Source: Homalodisca vitripennis (lineage: Eukaryota > Arthropoda > Insecta > Hemiptera > Cicadellidae). Taken from it: a DNA stretch of 64,000 bases. The stretch lies in NCBI RefSeq assembly GCF_021130785.1, contig NC_060211.1, positions 121,779,001-121,843,000 of the forward strand. Direction: 5' to 3'. Under the pieces are notes generated by a model that saw only the letters and a list, made by a program, of their open reading frames with translations, had not been told where the DNA came from and did no database searches. Position numbers and translations under genes: made by a program. This document shows positions 24,011-34,201 of this stretch, in pieces; the stretch's first letter is position 1, and each line of letters starts with the position of its first letter.

Positions 24011-24412
24011 AATTCACAACGTTGAAATATTTTTGTTAAAGCAACTGTTGCATATTTTATCAAACATCTTTTAAAATTTAAGTAAAGTCTGTGATTGTTG
24101 GCTGAGCGTACAGTGAATCCTCTCTCACCATTATCTAATGAACCAAATCCGATTTCTATATTGTCTTTTGTACATATTACCTGCTGAAATAGTCGACATA
24201 GAGAGTTAAATCTGTAGTCTACCCTACATCTACGGGTTTTACATCGGTGTTGGAATCTATACACATCTCTATATCTGTTTGTCAGAGTGACTCTGGTTGT
24301 AGTGGTCTTATGAGTAACGATGTTATTGTTTTGTGTTGTAACACAAAATAAACAATTTAATGAACAAAGAATATGATGACGGTTAATCATGTGACATACT
24401 ACTAAGTATTCT
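24011..24412 (-). repeat. Duplicated block H, copy 2, inside a 158-codon minus-strand open frame
   Basis: The minus-strand frame at 23959-24435 is the longest in the window. Block H covers most of it and aligns without visible indels to 3800-3992. R-F-N-S-L-C and the C-E near the end are shared with copy 1. The N-terminal part is cysteine- and arginine-rich. There is no recognisable domain. It could be an exon of the duplicated family or a chance survivor. Confidence 0.45.
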
Positions 24413-24938
24413 TGTAACTTATCGACATATCTCAAGGATATACTATTTATAAAACATATTGTTTAATGAATGGGATTACTAGTGAAAAGAGAGAGGGACG
24501 AAGAATACATTTTATTTAAGATTCAGTTTATGCTTCTTTATTATTTCCATGTACATAACTCTCTAATGATTTATTTTAAGTTAATTGCAAAAAACACATC
24601 TATTATCTATATATATTAAAATTGAAATTTGTAAACATCTACCTATTCGGAGTCGGTCTCCGGCTGCTGATATTTGTCCGCCGTGGCACGAACGCGTAGC
24701 CTTCTACACTGATCTGAAGTGTGGCGTGTGCTTACCTTGATACATTACTCGTAATCTCTTAAACCTTAAAATACTTGTGTACCGTTAGTTAGTTAGATTT
24801 TATATAATGTAAATTTCACAACCAAGTCAGCCAGTATAATTTAATATTATTTTTTATCCAATGTTACGGAACTAAATTATCGGCGGAGTAACTACCTAAT
24901 TGGCACGCGTATGAATATTTTTTTCTAACCCTTTGTAG

Positions 24939-24980
24939 CAGCCCAACTACGTGACCGATCTGACCTCGCGCGCCTTGTCC
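24939..24980 (+). CDS. Candidate 42-nt microexon
   Basis: The segment is flanked by a textbook acceptor (tttttctaaccctttgtag, with a ctaac branch-like word) and a consensus donor (GTAAGT at 24981). It is GC-rich against the background and open in two frames. The more codon-like one reads Q-P-N-Y-V-T-D-L-T-S-R-A-L-S, with C or G at most third positions. The length is a multiple of three. The gene is not recognised. It may belong to a host gene whose other exons lie outside the window, or be a fragment carried by a transposon. Confidence 0.4.
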
Positions 24981-25322
24981 GTAAGTAAAATTTATATTTT
25001 CGTATTATTAAATTAGCCCTTTGATGCCAAACATATAAAAATGAATGTAACGTAAAGTAAAGTTGTAAATAGTAAAGTAACTTACCCTTGAAGATCTTTT
25101 ATTTGCTTGATTGAAATAGATAAAAGTTGTGGCGTCGTCCTTCTGACAAGCACGTTGTTGTAATAAGTTTTTGTCTCATTAAATGGCTAATACCGTCGCG
25201 AATTTGTTTTAGGCGAGTTCACGCATCTCACGTATCTCACGTATTATTTGAGTAGATGGCTACCAGTTTCATAACTCCTACTCCTCTTCTAGTAATTACC
25301 GACTAGAAATAACCCTTCTTAG

Positions 25323-25366
25323 ACTACAGCTTCAATGTCTCGTGCCAAGACGCCGACACCCGGGTT
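25323..25366 (+). CDS. Second candidate exon of the same island
   Basis: Acceptor-like aacccttcttag precedes a GC-rich 44-base segment ending at GTGAGT (25367). Joined in phase with 24939-24980 it stays open in either frame: T-T-A-S-M-S-R-A-K-T-P-T-P-G, or Y-S-F-N-V-S-C-Q-D-A-D-T-R-V. In the second frame it could instead run on to a GTAAGG donor at 25453. The family is unknown. Confidence 0.25.
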
Positions 25367-25459
25367 GTGAGTCTACATATTGGAATTCGAGTATTTACTA
25401 CTACGACCTCAGAAGTCACCACTCCCATGTGTTATCGTCATTCGGTACACTTGTAAGGA

Positions 25460-26160
25460 TGCACTAACATTAGACATGTAAATGAAAATACATCGATTTG
25501 TTTGATAAAAAGTATGTATTAAAAAGTTATCATTACAGGGTGTTTGTTTATGTTCCAATTATTTACTATCAATGTTTACAGGATGCCAACCACAAATAAT
25601 GATATATATTTTATTCCTATTGTATTTTAGTTTTATTACTTAGTAAATTATTTCCATTTAACTAATAAACTTTATTACAAAGGTGACTTTTTAATGTTTT
25701 GTTATTCATTTTATTAAAATATAAACTAATATAGTGAAATATCTTTAAATTTTAACATCTTTTAATGAGAGATATATGTCTTTGTAGCAGCCTTATTACT
25801 AAATTAATGGTTTGTATATTCGTTTCAGATGTATATTGAAATGTATATATTTTATTTTTTTAGATGCAAATGAAATTTTAAAATCTGTAAATCTCTGTAA
25901 TAAGCCTCTGTAAATCAGGACTCTGTAAATCAGCCTTTATGTATAGAATTTATTTGTGCCAAAATCATGGAAGAAGGAAACAGCATATGATTGATATGAG
26001 CCTCGAATGCGAGGATTTGTGCACCCCCATAAATACAGAATATTACAATTATAAAGAATTATACGCGTATTTTGATACTACGTACTGGAAAGGAGGGTTT
26101 TGTACGTAGTGAACCGTACGTGTTACCCGAGAATTCTATTACTTTAGGAGAGAAAAAATG
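25460..26160. other. AT-rich DNA, nothing recognised
   Basis: Mostly low-complexity AT. Near 26009-26075 there is a weak match to about 5103-5185 that keeps the two large units in register. Confidence 0.5.
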
Positions 26161-26162
26161 AT

Positions 26163-26560
26163 TGTGACGGAATTCTCATAAGCAGAGGACAAAAGCTTGT
26201 AATAAGAGATTAAGGAAAAGGGCACGCACACGTTATTTATGACGCTATTAATCTTGCGGAATAATAGATTAGAAACCAGCCCTTGTTTAGGGAATACATT
26301 ATTCACCTCAAGCCCAAAGGTATTTAGGGTAAAATTGGTTTTCATCTTTCAATATTTTATAAACACCTACCGTTGACATGCTGCAAATGAAATAAATAGT
26401 TTGGTCATAACCATGAATTTTGTTTAGTAAAGATACCAGTAAATAAGTGTACGATTCAGAGCGACAGAATGAGACTTTATTACTACTGTGGTACCTGGTA
26501 GTTACCATAATATCTATGCAAGTATCGATTTCTTACACTTACTTTCATTCATAGATCTTA
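26163..26560 (-). repeat. Duplicated block I, copy 2
   Basis: Pairs with 5250-5640. The minus-strand frame from 26508 down ends ..I-L-K-D-E-N-Q-F-Y-P-K-Y-L-W-A at a TGA shared with copy 1. A second overlapping frame (26139-26345) starts at a shared ATG but is frameshifted in copy 1. Confidence 0.7.
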
Positions 26561-27500
26561 CCTACAAAGATCTGTTGTATTGCATGATAGTCGTTTCAAG
26601 ATATTTGATCCAAATATTCTATAGATCGCAGTTTTTGGGTGTTTTGTGATTTTTAGGAGCTGGTTAGCATTGGATTTTCAGTTGAGTTTTTTGTTACCCA
26701 TGGGCTGAGATAAGGCCCATTGAAGCCTTTTTCAAGTTATAATTTTGAACTTTGTGATATACATATGGGTTCTTAAATCTCTTTTCTAATTCTATTGATT
26801 TCTCACTATTCAATTTTTAGGTAACACTCATGGAAATATTAAACAATTTTGTTTAAATTTTTGCTGCCTTCTAATAAGGTGTATTAACACTTTGGCTTTC
26901 AAACTCAGTGTATGATAGTACAAGTGTCATCACACAACACTACTGTCCTTTTCGGTAAAGAACACAGTATTTATCTGTTACCAAAGCTTACAAAAATATT
27001 CCAATTGGAAATCAATTGCAGCACATAAGGTTATACTGATAGGTGTGTGATTTAAGGTAACAATATTATATAAAACACAGTAGAAATGCCAATTTGATCA
27101 CACCTCCTTAATAAGGCGTAATATTGATCAAAAGTGACTGTAAACGTTTCTTACTTAAACACAATGCAGATCGTGTTAAATGCACTTCAAACATTTCTTG
27201 AAAAATAAAAAAAAAATATATCGGATTGTTTAAGATATATTAATACTATGTGTACATGTAAAATTTGATGCCTTTAAGATGGCCATAGCTAACCATATTA
27301 CAATGTCCTGAATCTCTTTATTCTAAAACGTCTAACTCCAACAAATTGAACTATTCTCATAAATTTTCAAGTCAGGTGTAAAAGGTGTTTACTTGAAAGA
27401 AAACTATCGTAGTTTCTATCCAGCAACTTCTCGATTTACTAGGTTCAAAACTAACATAACAGTTGGGTGTGATAAAATTAGTGTATTGTGGCTAAAACTC

Positions 27501-27672
27501 CATTAGCGGATTGGGTTCAAATTTATGGAAGAGAGGTTTGTTGTTATCTCTTTTAGTCCAAGACATAAAATAAATTTGTTTTGCCTTCATATAAATATTT
27601 TTTGAGAACATTGCATGGAGGTATACCTGTGAGATTTAGAGCCATTACTTGAATTAGTTTAACCACATCCAG
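27501..27672 (-). repeat. Duplicated block J, copy 2
   Basis: Pairs with 6103-6271. The reading P-L-F-H-K-F-E-P-N-P-L-M is identical on the minus strand. Confidence 0.55.
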
Positions 27673-28077
27673 CATTGGTAATGGCATTCTGATATTTAAT
27701 GAGGGAAAGTGTTGAGTCTAATCTAACGAGACATACAACATCACATGAAATAACTACTTGCCATTGATCTGTGTATATAGTGTTTTACTTTCTTATTCTA
27801 CATTGTAAACTTAAAATTAGCAAACTATAGTTTAACGTCCTCCTTGATGTAGTAGTGTTAAATTCCATTATGTATGATTCTAGATTTCAGTGACTAAGTT
27901 TGAGTGTTACAGAAGAAAGAGGGTAATAATTACATTAAGTTGTATCTTAAGTATGTAAAATTGTTCCATTAATATTTATAGTGTTATAAAATATCCGTTG
28001 TTCTTTCTACCTCAATTTTATGTTTCTATAACAATGATAAGAAAATGGTATTGGTTGTTGTTTCTGAACGTCCTTTT

Positions 28078-28140
28078 TTCTGAGGTGAGGTGATGCTGCT
28101 ATTACCTAAATACCTGCTACGAGTTCTTCCTCTTACACAA
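28078..28140. repeat. Duplicated block K, copy 2
   Basis: Weak, positionally consistent match to 6693-6752. Confidence 0.35.
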
Positions 28141-28487
28141 AACACAACAGTGGAATATGTGTCATTTTCCTGGTTTCCAACATCCCTTATCTGCAACTCA
28201 TTTTCTTTGTAGTATAAAAATAAGAAAGTGAATTAATTTGGTTGTTTTGGTTTGACGCGTAATATATTCAACTTATTGCGCTGATTTTTAACACGGGTAT
28301 TCTTAGGGTCCCTGTTGAATATAGGTTTAATCTTATGTCGAAAATCTCTCCGGGCTACACCCCACTGATCTTTAAGCTGGCTATAAATTGCCACCTTGGT
28401 CACTAATGTAATAGTTAATATTAATTACAAAAGCATTTATAATGGTATGAACTGTTCAGTTTAAACATTGCTTATTATTTTTAACTA

Positions 28488-28488
<1 letters not shown>

Positions 28489-28529
<41 letters not shown>
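28489..28529. repeat. (TA)n microsatellite
   Basis: About 40 bases of TA followed by a T-run. Confidence 0.99.
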
Positions 28530-28538
<9 letters not shown>

Positions 28539-28749
28539 TACTGAGGATGAATATATTTAACGCCGTTTTAGATTTCCATCACTGGTCATACACGTGCAAG
28601 GCCTACTAAATTGAGTGCAGAGGAGCGGGTAACTAATATGAGTGCAAGAGGCAATATAGTCTAACCATTACTTTACATTTAAATACTATTATCAAACACA
28701 ATTTACTTGTATTGTATTATCTGAGTGATGCGGATCATTGTTTCATTGT

Positions 28750-28930
28750 TACTAAGACCGAGCACCGGTCAGAGAACCAAAAGCAATCAATCTTCCAGAG
28801 CGCCCGTGTGGTTTGTGACTAACGCTGTAAATCCTACCAAGACATTGCCGCTTCAGGCTTGCCAACTTCACTTAAGTATATCCAATCAGGTTGATGGATT
28901 ACAAGTGCTTGCTAACATGCTAAACATTTG
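28750..28930 (+). repeat. GC-richer segment with an inverted copy at 42220-42350
   Basis: 'cagagaaccaaaagcaatca' here matches the reverse complement of 42320-42340 almost exactly. The match continues through 'gcgcccgtgtggtttgtgac', 'gctgtaaat' and 'acttcacttaag'. Identity is higher than for the direct duplicates. The frame Q-S-I-F-Q-S-A-R-V-V-C-D is shared, then lost here at a TAA. It could be a small transposon, a gene fragment or an inverted segmental copy. Confidence 0.6.
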
Positions 28931-28939
28931 TAATAGCTA

Positions 28940-29480
28940 AGGCTTTGAATAATTTTGTAAAATTTCAAGTTTGCAGTACTACCATGACAGTAACGACGAT
29001 TAATTAATTCATTTAGGTGACGTCCAACAGAAAGACTCGGTACAAAATGGAAATAATTTTATACTAAAGGGTTTTAAAAGCCTAAACATGAGGGAATATA
29101 ATAGTTTCCTTGCTCGCTTTTACTGAAAGAGCTAACATAATTGAGATGCGTGCGTTATAATCTAAACATGTTATGTTCGTTAGTATGTTTGAAACATTTA
29201 GCTCGTAGAGAGCACTTTAAATGCTTTTATTGATATGACTTATTACATAGATCATTAGTTATTTTTACGTCTTACTGTTTTATAAACTAAATATTCTTTA
29301 CAATTAAACTTGGATTGTCTATAGTAGTAAACTTAAATTTTGGATGAAATTTGATAAGGAATAGCCCAAAATAATATTTTATCGGATATTTATCGAACTA
29401 TTCAATACATTACAATAATGGAAAAATACTGAAAATGGTAACGAGTTTTTTCAATTTAAGTATTGTTAGTTTTAGATTAG
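28940..29480. other. AT-rich DNA, nothing recognised
   Basis: No gene or clear repeat. A short word 'gctaacataattgag' near 29120 resembles part of block M but is too short to count. Confidence 0.45.
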
Positions 29481-29489
29481 GTTCCTGTA

Positions 29490-29955
29490 AGCACTGTCTG
29501 AAATCTGACGTTGTTACGGACTTGACTTCTGGAATCTGGAGTCATATTTATCTGAAGAGTTATAAAAACCGGCTGCGAAGAAGTTCAAAATGAACTCATT
29601 CTATCCTTTTGACATTAGATGCAGCCATATTACACTTATCTCCATAGCTATGTTATGTGTAGAATATCAAACGGTTGGTTGCACCACTGTGCTTAAAGAT
29701 CGTGTCTGAAACATCTTAGTGCACTCAATTGTGCGCCTGATGAGACTATGGAACATCTCCTCATTAGATTACACATGGTTTTGCAATGTAGGTGTCTATG
29801 ATGTCGAAGCTATTCCAGGAATCAAGCATATAGCAGCATCAGGTACCAGACGCTGCACTGAGACGAATTCGAACTGGAACTAAGGAACTGGAACTAAGGA
29901 ACATTAAAATTGATATATCTTTCCTACTATAGCTATGTTATGTGATATTTTGTGC
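29490..29955. repeat. Duplicated block N, copy 1
   Basis: It aligns with 57246-57560 in patches: 'gaaatctgacgt..gacttgacttctggaat', 'caagcatatagcagc..agacgctgc' and 'atctttcctactatagctatg'. The last word also occurs at 44212-44240. A 14-base direct repeat (gaactggaactaag) lies at about 29873-29900. Confidence 0.5.
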
Positions 29956-30552
29956 AAGAACTCTGCATAGAAAGGACGTAAACAGGCTTTAAATATAGTA
30001 CATAGGTTGATCGAAGGTTGTTGAAGTTGATGAGTGCTCTATTGATTATAGTGTAAAAACGTTAAAGGGCAGTTTGTCTATCTATCTGTCAATCTATGCG
30101 CTATCTCTTTCATCATCCTTACGGTTCATTGCATTTTAATTTGTACCGGGTTATTTATTCTATTCATCGTTGTAAAAATATTTTAGAAATTAATCTGGTA
30201 CAAAACGAATCATATTTTAAACATTATCATCCAATTATATTTTGTCTCAATGTAAATTGTCAACTCGGCATTTAATTACAAAATTAATAGTACCTTATTT
30301 ACAACGTTACTAATATTGTTAGTTTTATTTATGTTATACGATACTTTTGTATACAAAATAGTATAATTCAGTTCTTACTTCACAATATAGTTTAATAGGT
30401 GTCTGCAATTAACACTAGCCAATGCGATTTTGAGAGTTACCATGAATTAGGACGTTTTTAATACAATATGTAAAATACAGCTGCCACCCATACTCCGGAT
30501 CTGTACTGACAAATGCTACGCAAAAACTAGTTTTATGTTAACTTTCCGGTAA

Positions 30553-30850
30553 AGTAGTGTCAGTGCAGTTTCAAATAAAATAAAAATATAACTGTATCGT
30601 GTGAAATGTGTGTGAAACTGTTACAATAATACAACTCCTAGATAAAACATCATTTTAAATGGTTCCTTTTTGTTCAATTCAACTTCTAAGGCACAATAGG
30701 GTCTTATTTCATGAACTATGTAATAAATTAGTCCTTTTATTACCATTTTATAGGTCGAGTCAAATATATAGTGTTTTAGACATCTAAGGCTAATAAATAG
30801 TTATTTAAACCAAAAATCTTGAAAAGTACTCTATAAAAAGTAACAAAATT
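30553..30850. repeat. Duplicated block L, copy 2
   Basis: Pairs with 6984-7200 and likewise lies just upstream of a C copy. Confidence 0.5.
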
Positions 30851-31020
30851 ATAATATTTACTGCGCATAAATTACTTCACTGTATAAATTAAACTTCCTA
30901 AAAAAATATAGTGTCTCAATAGTTAGGAAATTGTAATGTTCTTGAAAGCTATTGCAGGTTTTTTCTTGCAACTTAATCAACATGAAAAAGTGCAGTTAAT
31001 TGAATACAGTTACTTTTAGA

Positions 31021-31140
31021 ACAGGGTGGGATGTAGATGGAGAGTGAAGTTCGATACAAAATTACGGAACTCCTGCAGGAGTACAAAACAACAACTTACC
31101 ACAAGTTAGAAGACGCTGGCCAGAAATAGTAGATCCTATT
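31021..31140 (-). repeat. Duplicated block C, copy 4 (candidate exon)
   Basis: The minus-strand frame reads L-Q-E-F-R-N-F-V-S-N-F-T-L-H-L-H-P. Upstream, 'gttgttttgtac' replaces the AG found in the other copies, so the acceptor would be altered here. Flanking similarity to the 7465 and 43961 copies extends at least 100 bases beyond it. Confidence 0.6.
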
Positions 31141-31892
31141 TATGCTCTTTGATGTCAATAAATAAGTACCTTTGTCAGTATTGTATCAATTTAAAATATT
31201 ACGAATACGTTTATTGTAATACAAACCTTATATTGTTATCCAAAAGTTCATTTGAACAAAAGTTATAATATTACAAGAAGTATTCTATACAAACGTAGAA
31301 ATAGGAAATACGACGCTTTCACAGACTTGGCACCTTAAAATCGAGAGCTGTTTTTTAATCTCTTCAAACGGACCTTGACTTTAGGTTTTAGGAGTCAGAT
31401 TTCAGTCGATGCACAAAACGTAAGCTGAAGTCAATATTCAAATGTAATCAACTCTTTCCATAATATCTACTATATTTTTCTTGCCAAATACAAGGTTTTA
31501 TAAATTTACTTACTGCTTTGTATTACAAACTAGCAGTTACCTGCGGCCATTAACTTGTATCCTATTGAACTACAGGATCATCATAGGTAATTCATGTATA
31601 AAGTCATACCTAGAACACTACGAGATTTATGAATATTGCCACTTCAAGATATTCCACTCTCCGGATCAATTTCAGATGTTAAGGGAAACCTCATGTTGTT
31701 TGGATTGTTGATTTTCTTGCATTAAAACTTCTTAAACACTCACTTGTGAAGACCTGCGGAATCCTAATAGAATCTGATTATTATCATACTAGGAGTAAAG
31801 AATGTAGTGTAGGAATAGGAATCGGGTCTTTTCCGTAATAGCGCTGCAGTTTTAAAGTAGTTTTCTATACTATCCAGATGCAGGCAATGCAT

Positions 31893-32261
31893 TTAACTGT
31901 TTGTTATTAATAAGTATGTTTTTTGACAATCGTTTAGTTTAACCTGCATTAGCAATCTGAATAGCGTTATACCTTGTATCATTTTCATTATTTTATTATC
32001 CAAAGTGACTGGAGCGCTAACGTGGTCTGAGCTATATTTGTAATGTCCTGTCTCAACGGATGATTTTTTGTTTCTGCCAGCCGTGCTGGGATGTACCGAT
32101 GCCCGCTCTGACGACCAGAGAAATTTGTGATCGTTACTTTCCCGGTCCAAATCATTACGTACTGTAATCTGACCACGGAAAAAGTGCCGATTACAAATTC
32201 CGAAGCCAGCAGAGCAGGTTCTGTGCTTAATTTCCTCCTCACTCAGCTGACAGGAAAACAA
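31893..32261 (-). CDS. Open frame over block M, possible exon
   Basis: A 122-codon minus-strand frame in GC-richer DNA. A strong acceptor-like stretch (gactttgttttcctgtcag) precedes L-S-E-E-E-I-K-H-R-T-C and the frame stays open about 90 codons to a GTATAA-type donor near 31975. A second same-strand frame (31988-32242) overlaps it, so the correct frame is uncertain. The relative at 44270-44450 contains indels and stops. No domain is recognised. It could be an exon of the duplicated family or an old transposon fragment. Confidence 0.3.
   Translation of the reverse strand: MFSCQLSEEEIKHRTCSAGFGICNRHFFRGQITVRNDLDRESNDHKFLWSSERASVHPSTAGRNKKSSVETGHYKYSSDHVSAPVTLDNKIMKMIQGITLFRLLMQVKLNDCQKTYLLITNS
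31985..32235. repeat. Duplicated block M, copy 1
   Basis: Aligns with 44270-44450 through 'gcgctaacgtggtctgagc', 'tttctgccagccgtg', 'gtaccgat' and 'ttcccggtccaaatcatt'. It lies between C and D in both units. Confidence 0.6.
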
Positions 32262-32730
32262 AGTCCCTGTCCCTAAAAATGAAGATTTTCAGATTGGATG
32301 AGATAAAACGAGGCGAGTGGCGTGGTGCGTGAAAGAGAAATCTCCTTATTCCTCTTAGAATAGAATATAACTCAGTAGACTCGAAGAATTACATTTCTCT
32401 CTGTATTGTTCACAAAATACATGACCAAAACTTACAAATTGACTTAAAAGTCAGTACTAAACTTTATATCTCTCTGGAAAATAGTCGAATAATAATACAA
32501 AATGTCACTCAACGAGAAGGAGAATTACCATTAGATTTACATGGGAAAATAATATTCGTTGAGAAAAGAAAGAGTCAATAGCAAAGATTTATTGTAGAGC
32601 ACTCTTGCGTACCCTCGTAAGCACGAAGAATGTTTCATTATTTTAATACTTCCATTAAAATAAATTTATTCAAAGACGTGTAATTCTTTCTTGAGAAATC
32701 TTTCATTCGTAGACATTATTTTGCACGAAA

Positions 32731-32910
32731 ATGAATTTCCACATAGACAGGAATGAGTTCTGGGGTGGTGGATTCTTCACTGAACGTGGTTTAGGCCTAT
32801 CACTCAGTAAGGTGACACTCTTCAATTTGTTTGCCTGGGACGTAATGATTTCATATCCTGTCTAAATGTCTGCAGGACATCCCGAGGATGAAATGGACAA
32901 TGGATTATAA
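32731..32910 (+). CDS. Speculative two-exon mini-gene
   Basis: ATG 32731 opens M-N-F-H-I-D-R-N-E-F-W-G-G-G-F-F up to a GTAAGG donor at 32807. After a 69-base intron-like stretch ending ctaaatgtctgcag, the frame continues (H-P-E-D-E-M-D-N-G-L) to TAA 32908-32910. The total would be 36 residues. The signals are good but the length is small and nothing supports expression. Confidence 0.12.
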
Positions 32911-33197
32911 ACAGTGCAAGCGACTTCAATGAAACCTGTTACGTGACACGTGATGTAGCGTATTCTTACCTTGTTTATTTATTAAAGGTAAGCAAATATT
33001 CCAGATAAATCCTCCTAGACCTCTCAATCACCTCCTAGTCAGAAGGTGTATAATCGTATATAAAATAAATTTTTTTATCTCTAAATCCATTTTTTCCAAT
33101 TTCTGATAGTTCTTAATCTTTTGAAGAGGTCAATTAAAACCATTTCTTTTGGATCTGATGCATGATGTATATTTTTAGTATGATCAAGCAGGAATAA

Positions 33198-33362
33198 AGT
33201 TATCTGTAATTAAATAAATCATTAAAATATCAGTACAATAAGGCTCTATTGTTTTCAAATGTTCAGTGTTTTATATATATATATATATATGTATATATAA
33301 AACACTGAACATTTGAAAACAATAGAGCCTTATTGTAATGATTTATTTAATTACAGATAACT
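33198..33362. repeat. Long near-perfect inverted repeat (hairpin)
   Basis: Left arm 33198-33283 and right arm 33290-33362 are exact reverse complements over about 70 bases, apart from an 11-base insertion in the left arm after 'aaatcatta'. A (TA)n tract forms the loop and another (TA)n tract abuts the right arm. The identity implies a recent event such as template switching during replication, or an assembly artefact. Confidence 0.95.
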
Positions 33363-33363
33363 G

Positions 33364-33412
33364 TATATATATATATATATATATATAATAAATATATATA
33401 TATATATATATA
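33364..33412. repeat. (TA)n microsatellite, interrupted
   Basis: Two TA runs separated by 'ataaa' directly after the hairpin. Confidence 0.98.
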
Positions 33413-33461
33413 ATAAATTAATTACATAAATTAAAATGTAATCATTCAAATATTAATTACG

Positions 33462-33612
33462 ATTATGATGTTACAGAGTATCAATCAGTGACAAGTACTA
33501 TTGATAACTCAAACGATCACTTGTTTAATTTTACAGTATGCATGGATAGCACAATAAAGCTCGTTAAATGGTTTTAATTGATGTTTGGGAGAAGACACAA
33601 ACATCAATCGTT
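33462..33612 (-). repeat. Duplicated block D, copy 3
   Basis: Matches the other D copies from 'gagtatcaatcagtgacaag' to 'tgtttgggagaag'; upstream similarity ends soon after. Confidence 0.7.
33509..33604 (-). CDS. Conserved short open frame in block D, third copy
   Basis: A 31-codon minus-strand frame from ATG 33602-33604 to TGA 33509-33511 contains K-P-F-N-E-L-Y-C-A-I-H-A-Y-C-K-I-K-Q. It aligns residue by residue with the 10.8 and 47.0 kb copies. Confidence 0.28.
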   Translation of the reverse strand: MFVSSPKHQLKPFNELYCAIHAYCKIKQVIV

Positions 33613-34201
33613 TTTTTGGGTAATAGCAATAATTAATTTTAAAGTTATTAAAAATAAATATTAATAAAACCTTTTATGCTGTTACAAATTGGTCTCTCCT
33701 AAAAATATATTAATTTTATTTGTTCTTCATACTGGGATTACTGAACATGTAGTATTGTCACTTATACTACCTAAGTTCGGTTTTAAAGGTAGGTTGAAGA
33801 TATATGGGAATTGAAGATAACACTCATCTACCGATTTAATTAACCCTTCTAAGATATGAAATGTTATAAGGATAGAATTTATTAATGTCACAAGAATAAT
33901 TTTAAAAGGTAGAAACATGCAAAAACTATTCTAAGTATAGTTTCTTTACTAAATAAATCACATAATATGTTCTAATAAAAAGTGTTGAATATGGAATTTA
34001 TACTTAGGTATCGAATTTAATATTTTTGTTGGAATAAACTAAAGTTAAATTGGATAGATCTTTTAATTAACCAATAGCGGTTGTTAAAATGTAAATACTC
34101 CAACCTTTAAACTTAATATTATTCAATATTGACGCTTATATGTGATAAATGAAACTGCTCCGTTCGATTTCTCTTGAAAATTTGAAATATCATTTGTTTA
34201 A

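Larger units (their letters stand above)
24606..25453. mobile_element. GC-richer island, possible Helitron-like insertion with exon-like fragments
   Basis: The interval between the end of block H and the start of the I-flanking match is about 600 bases longer here than in the first unit, so an insertion is plausible. The left edge 'A|TCTATATATATTAAAATTG' resembles the 5' end of many insect Helitrons. It is followed by GC-rich DNA with an open minus-strand frame (24643-24713; G-Y-A-F-V-P-R-R) bounded by AG and GTAG. No Helitron 3' hairpin with CTRR could be located, so the class is uncertain. Exon-like segments inside are listed separately. Confidence 0.25.
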
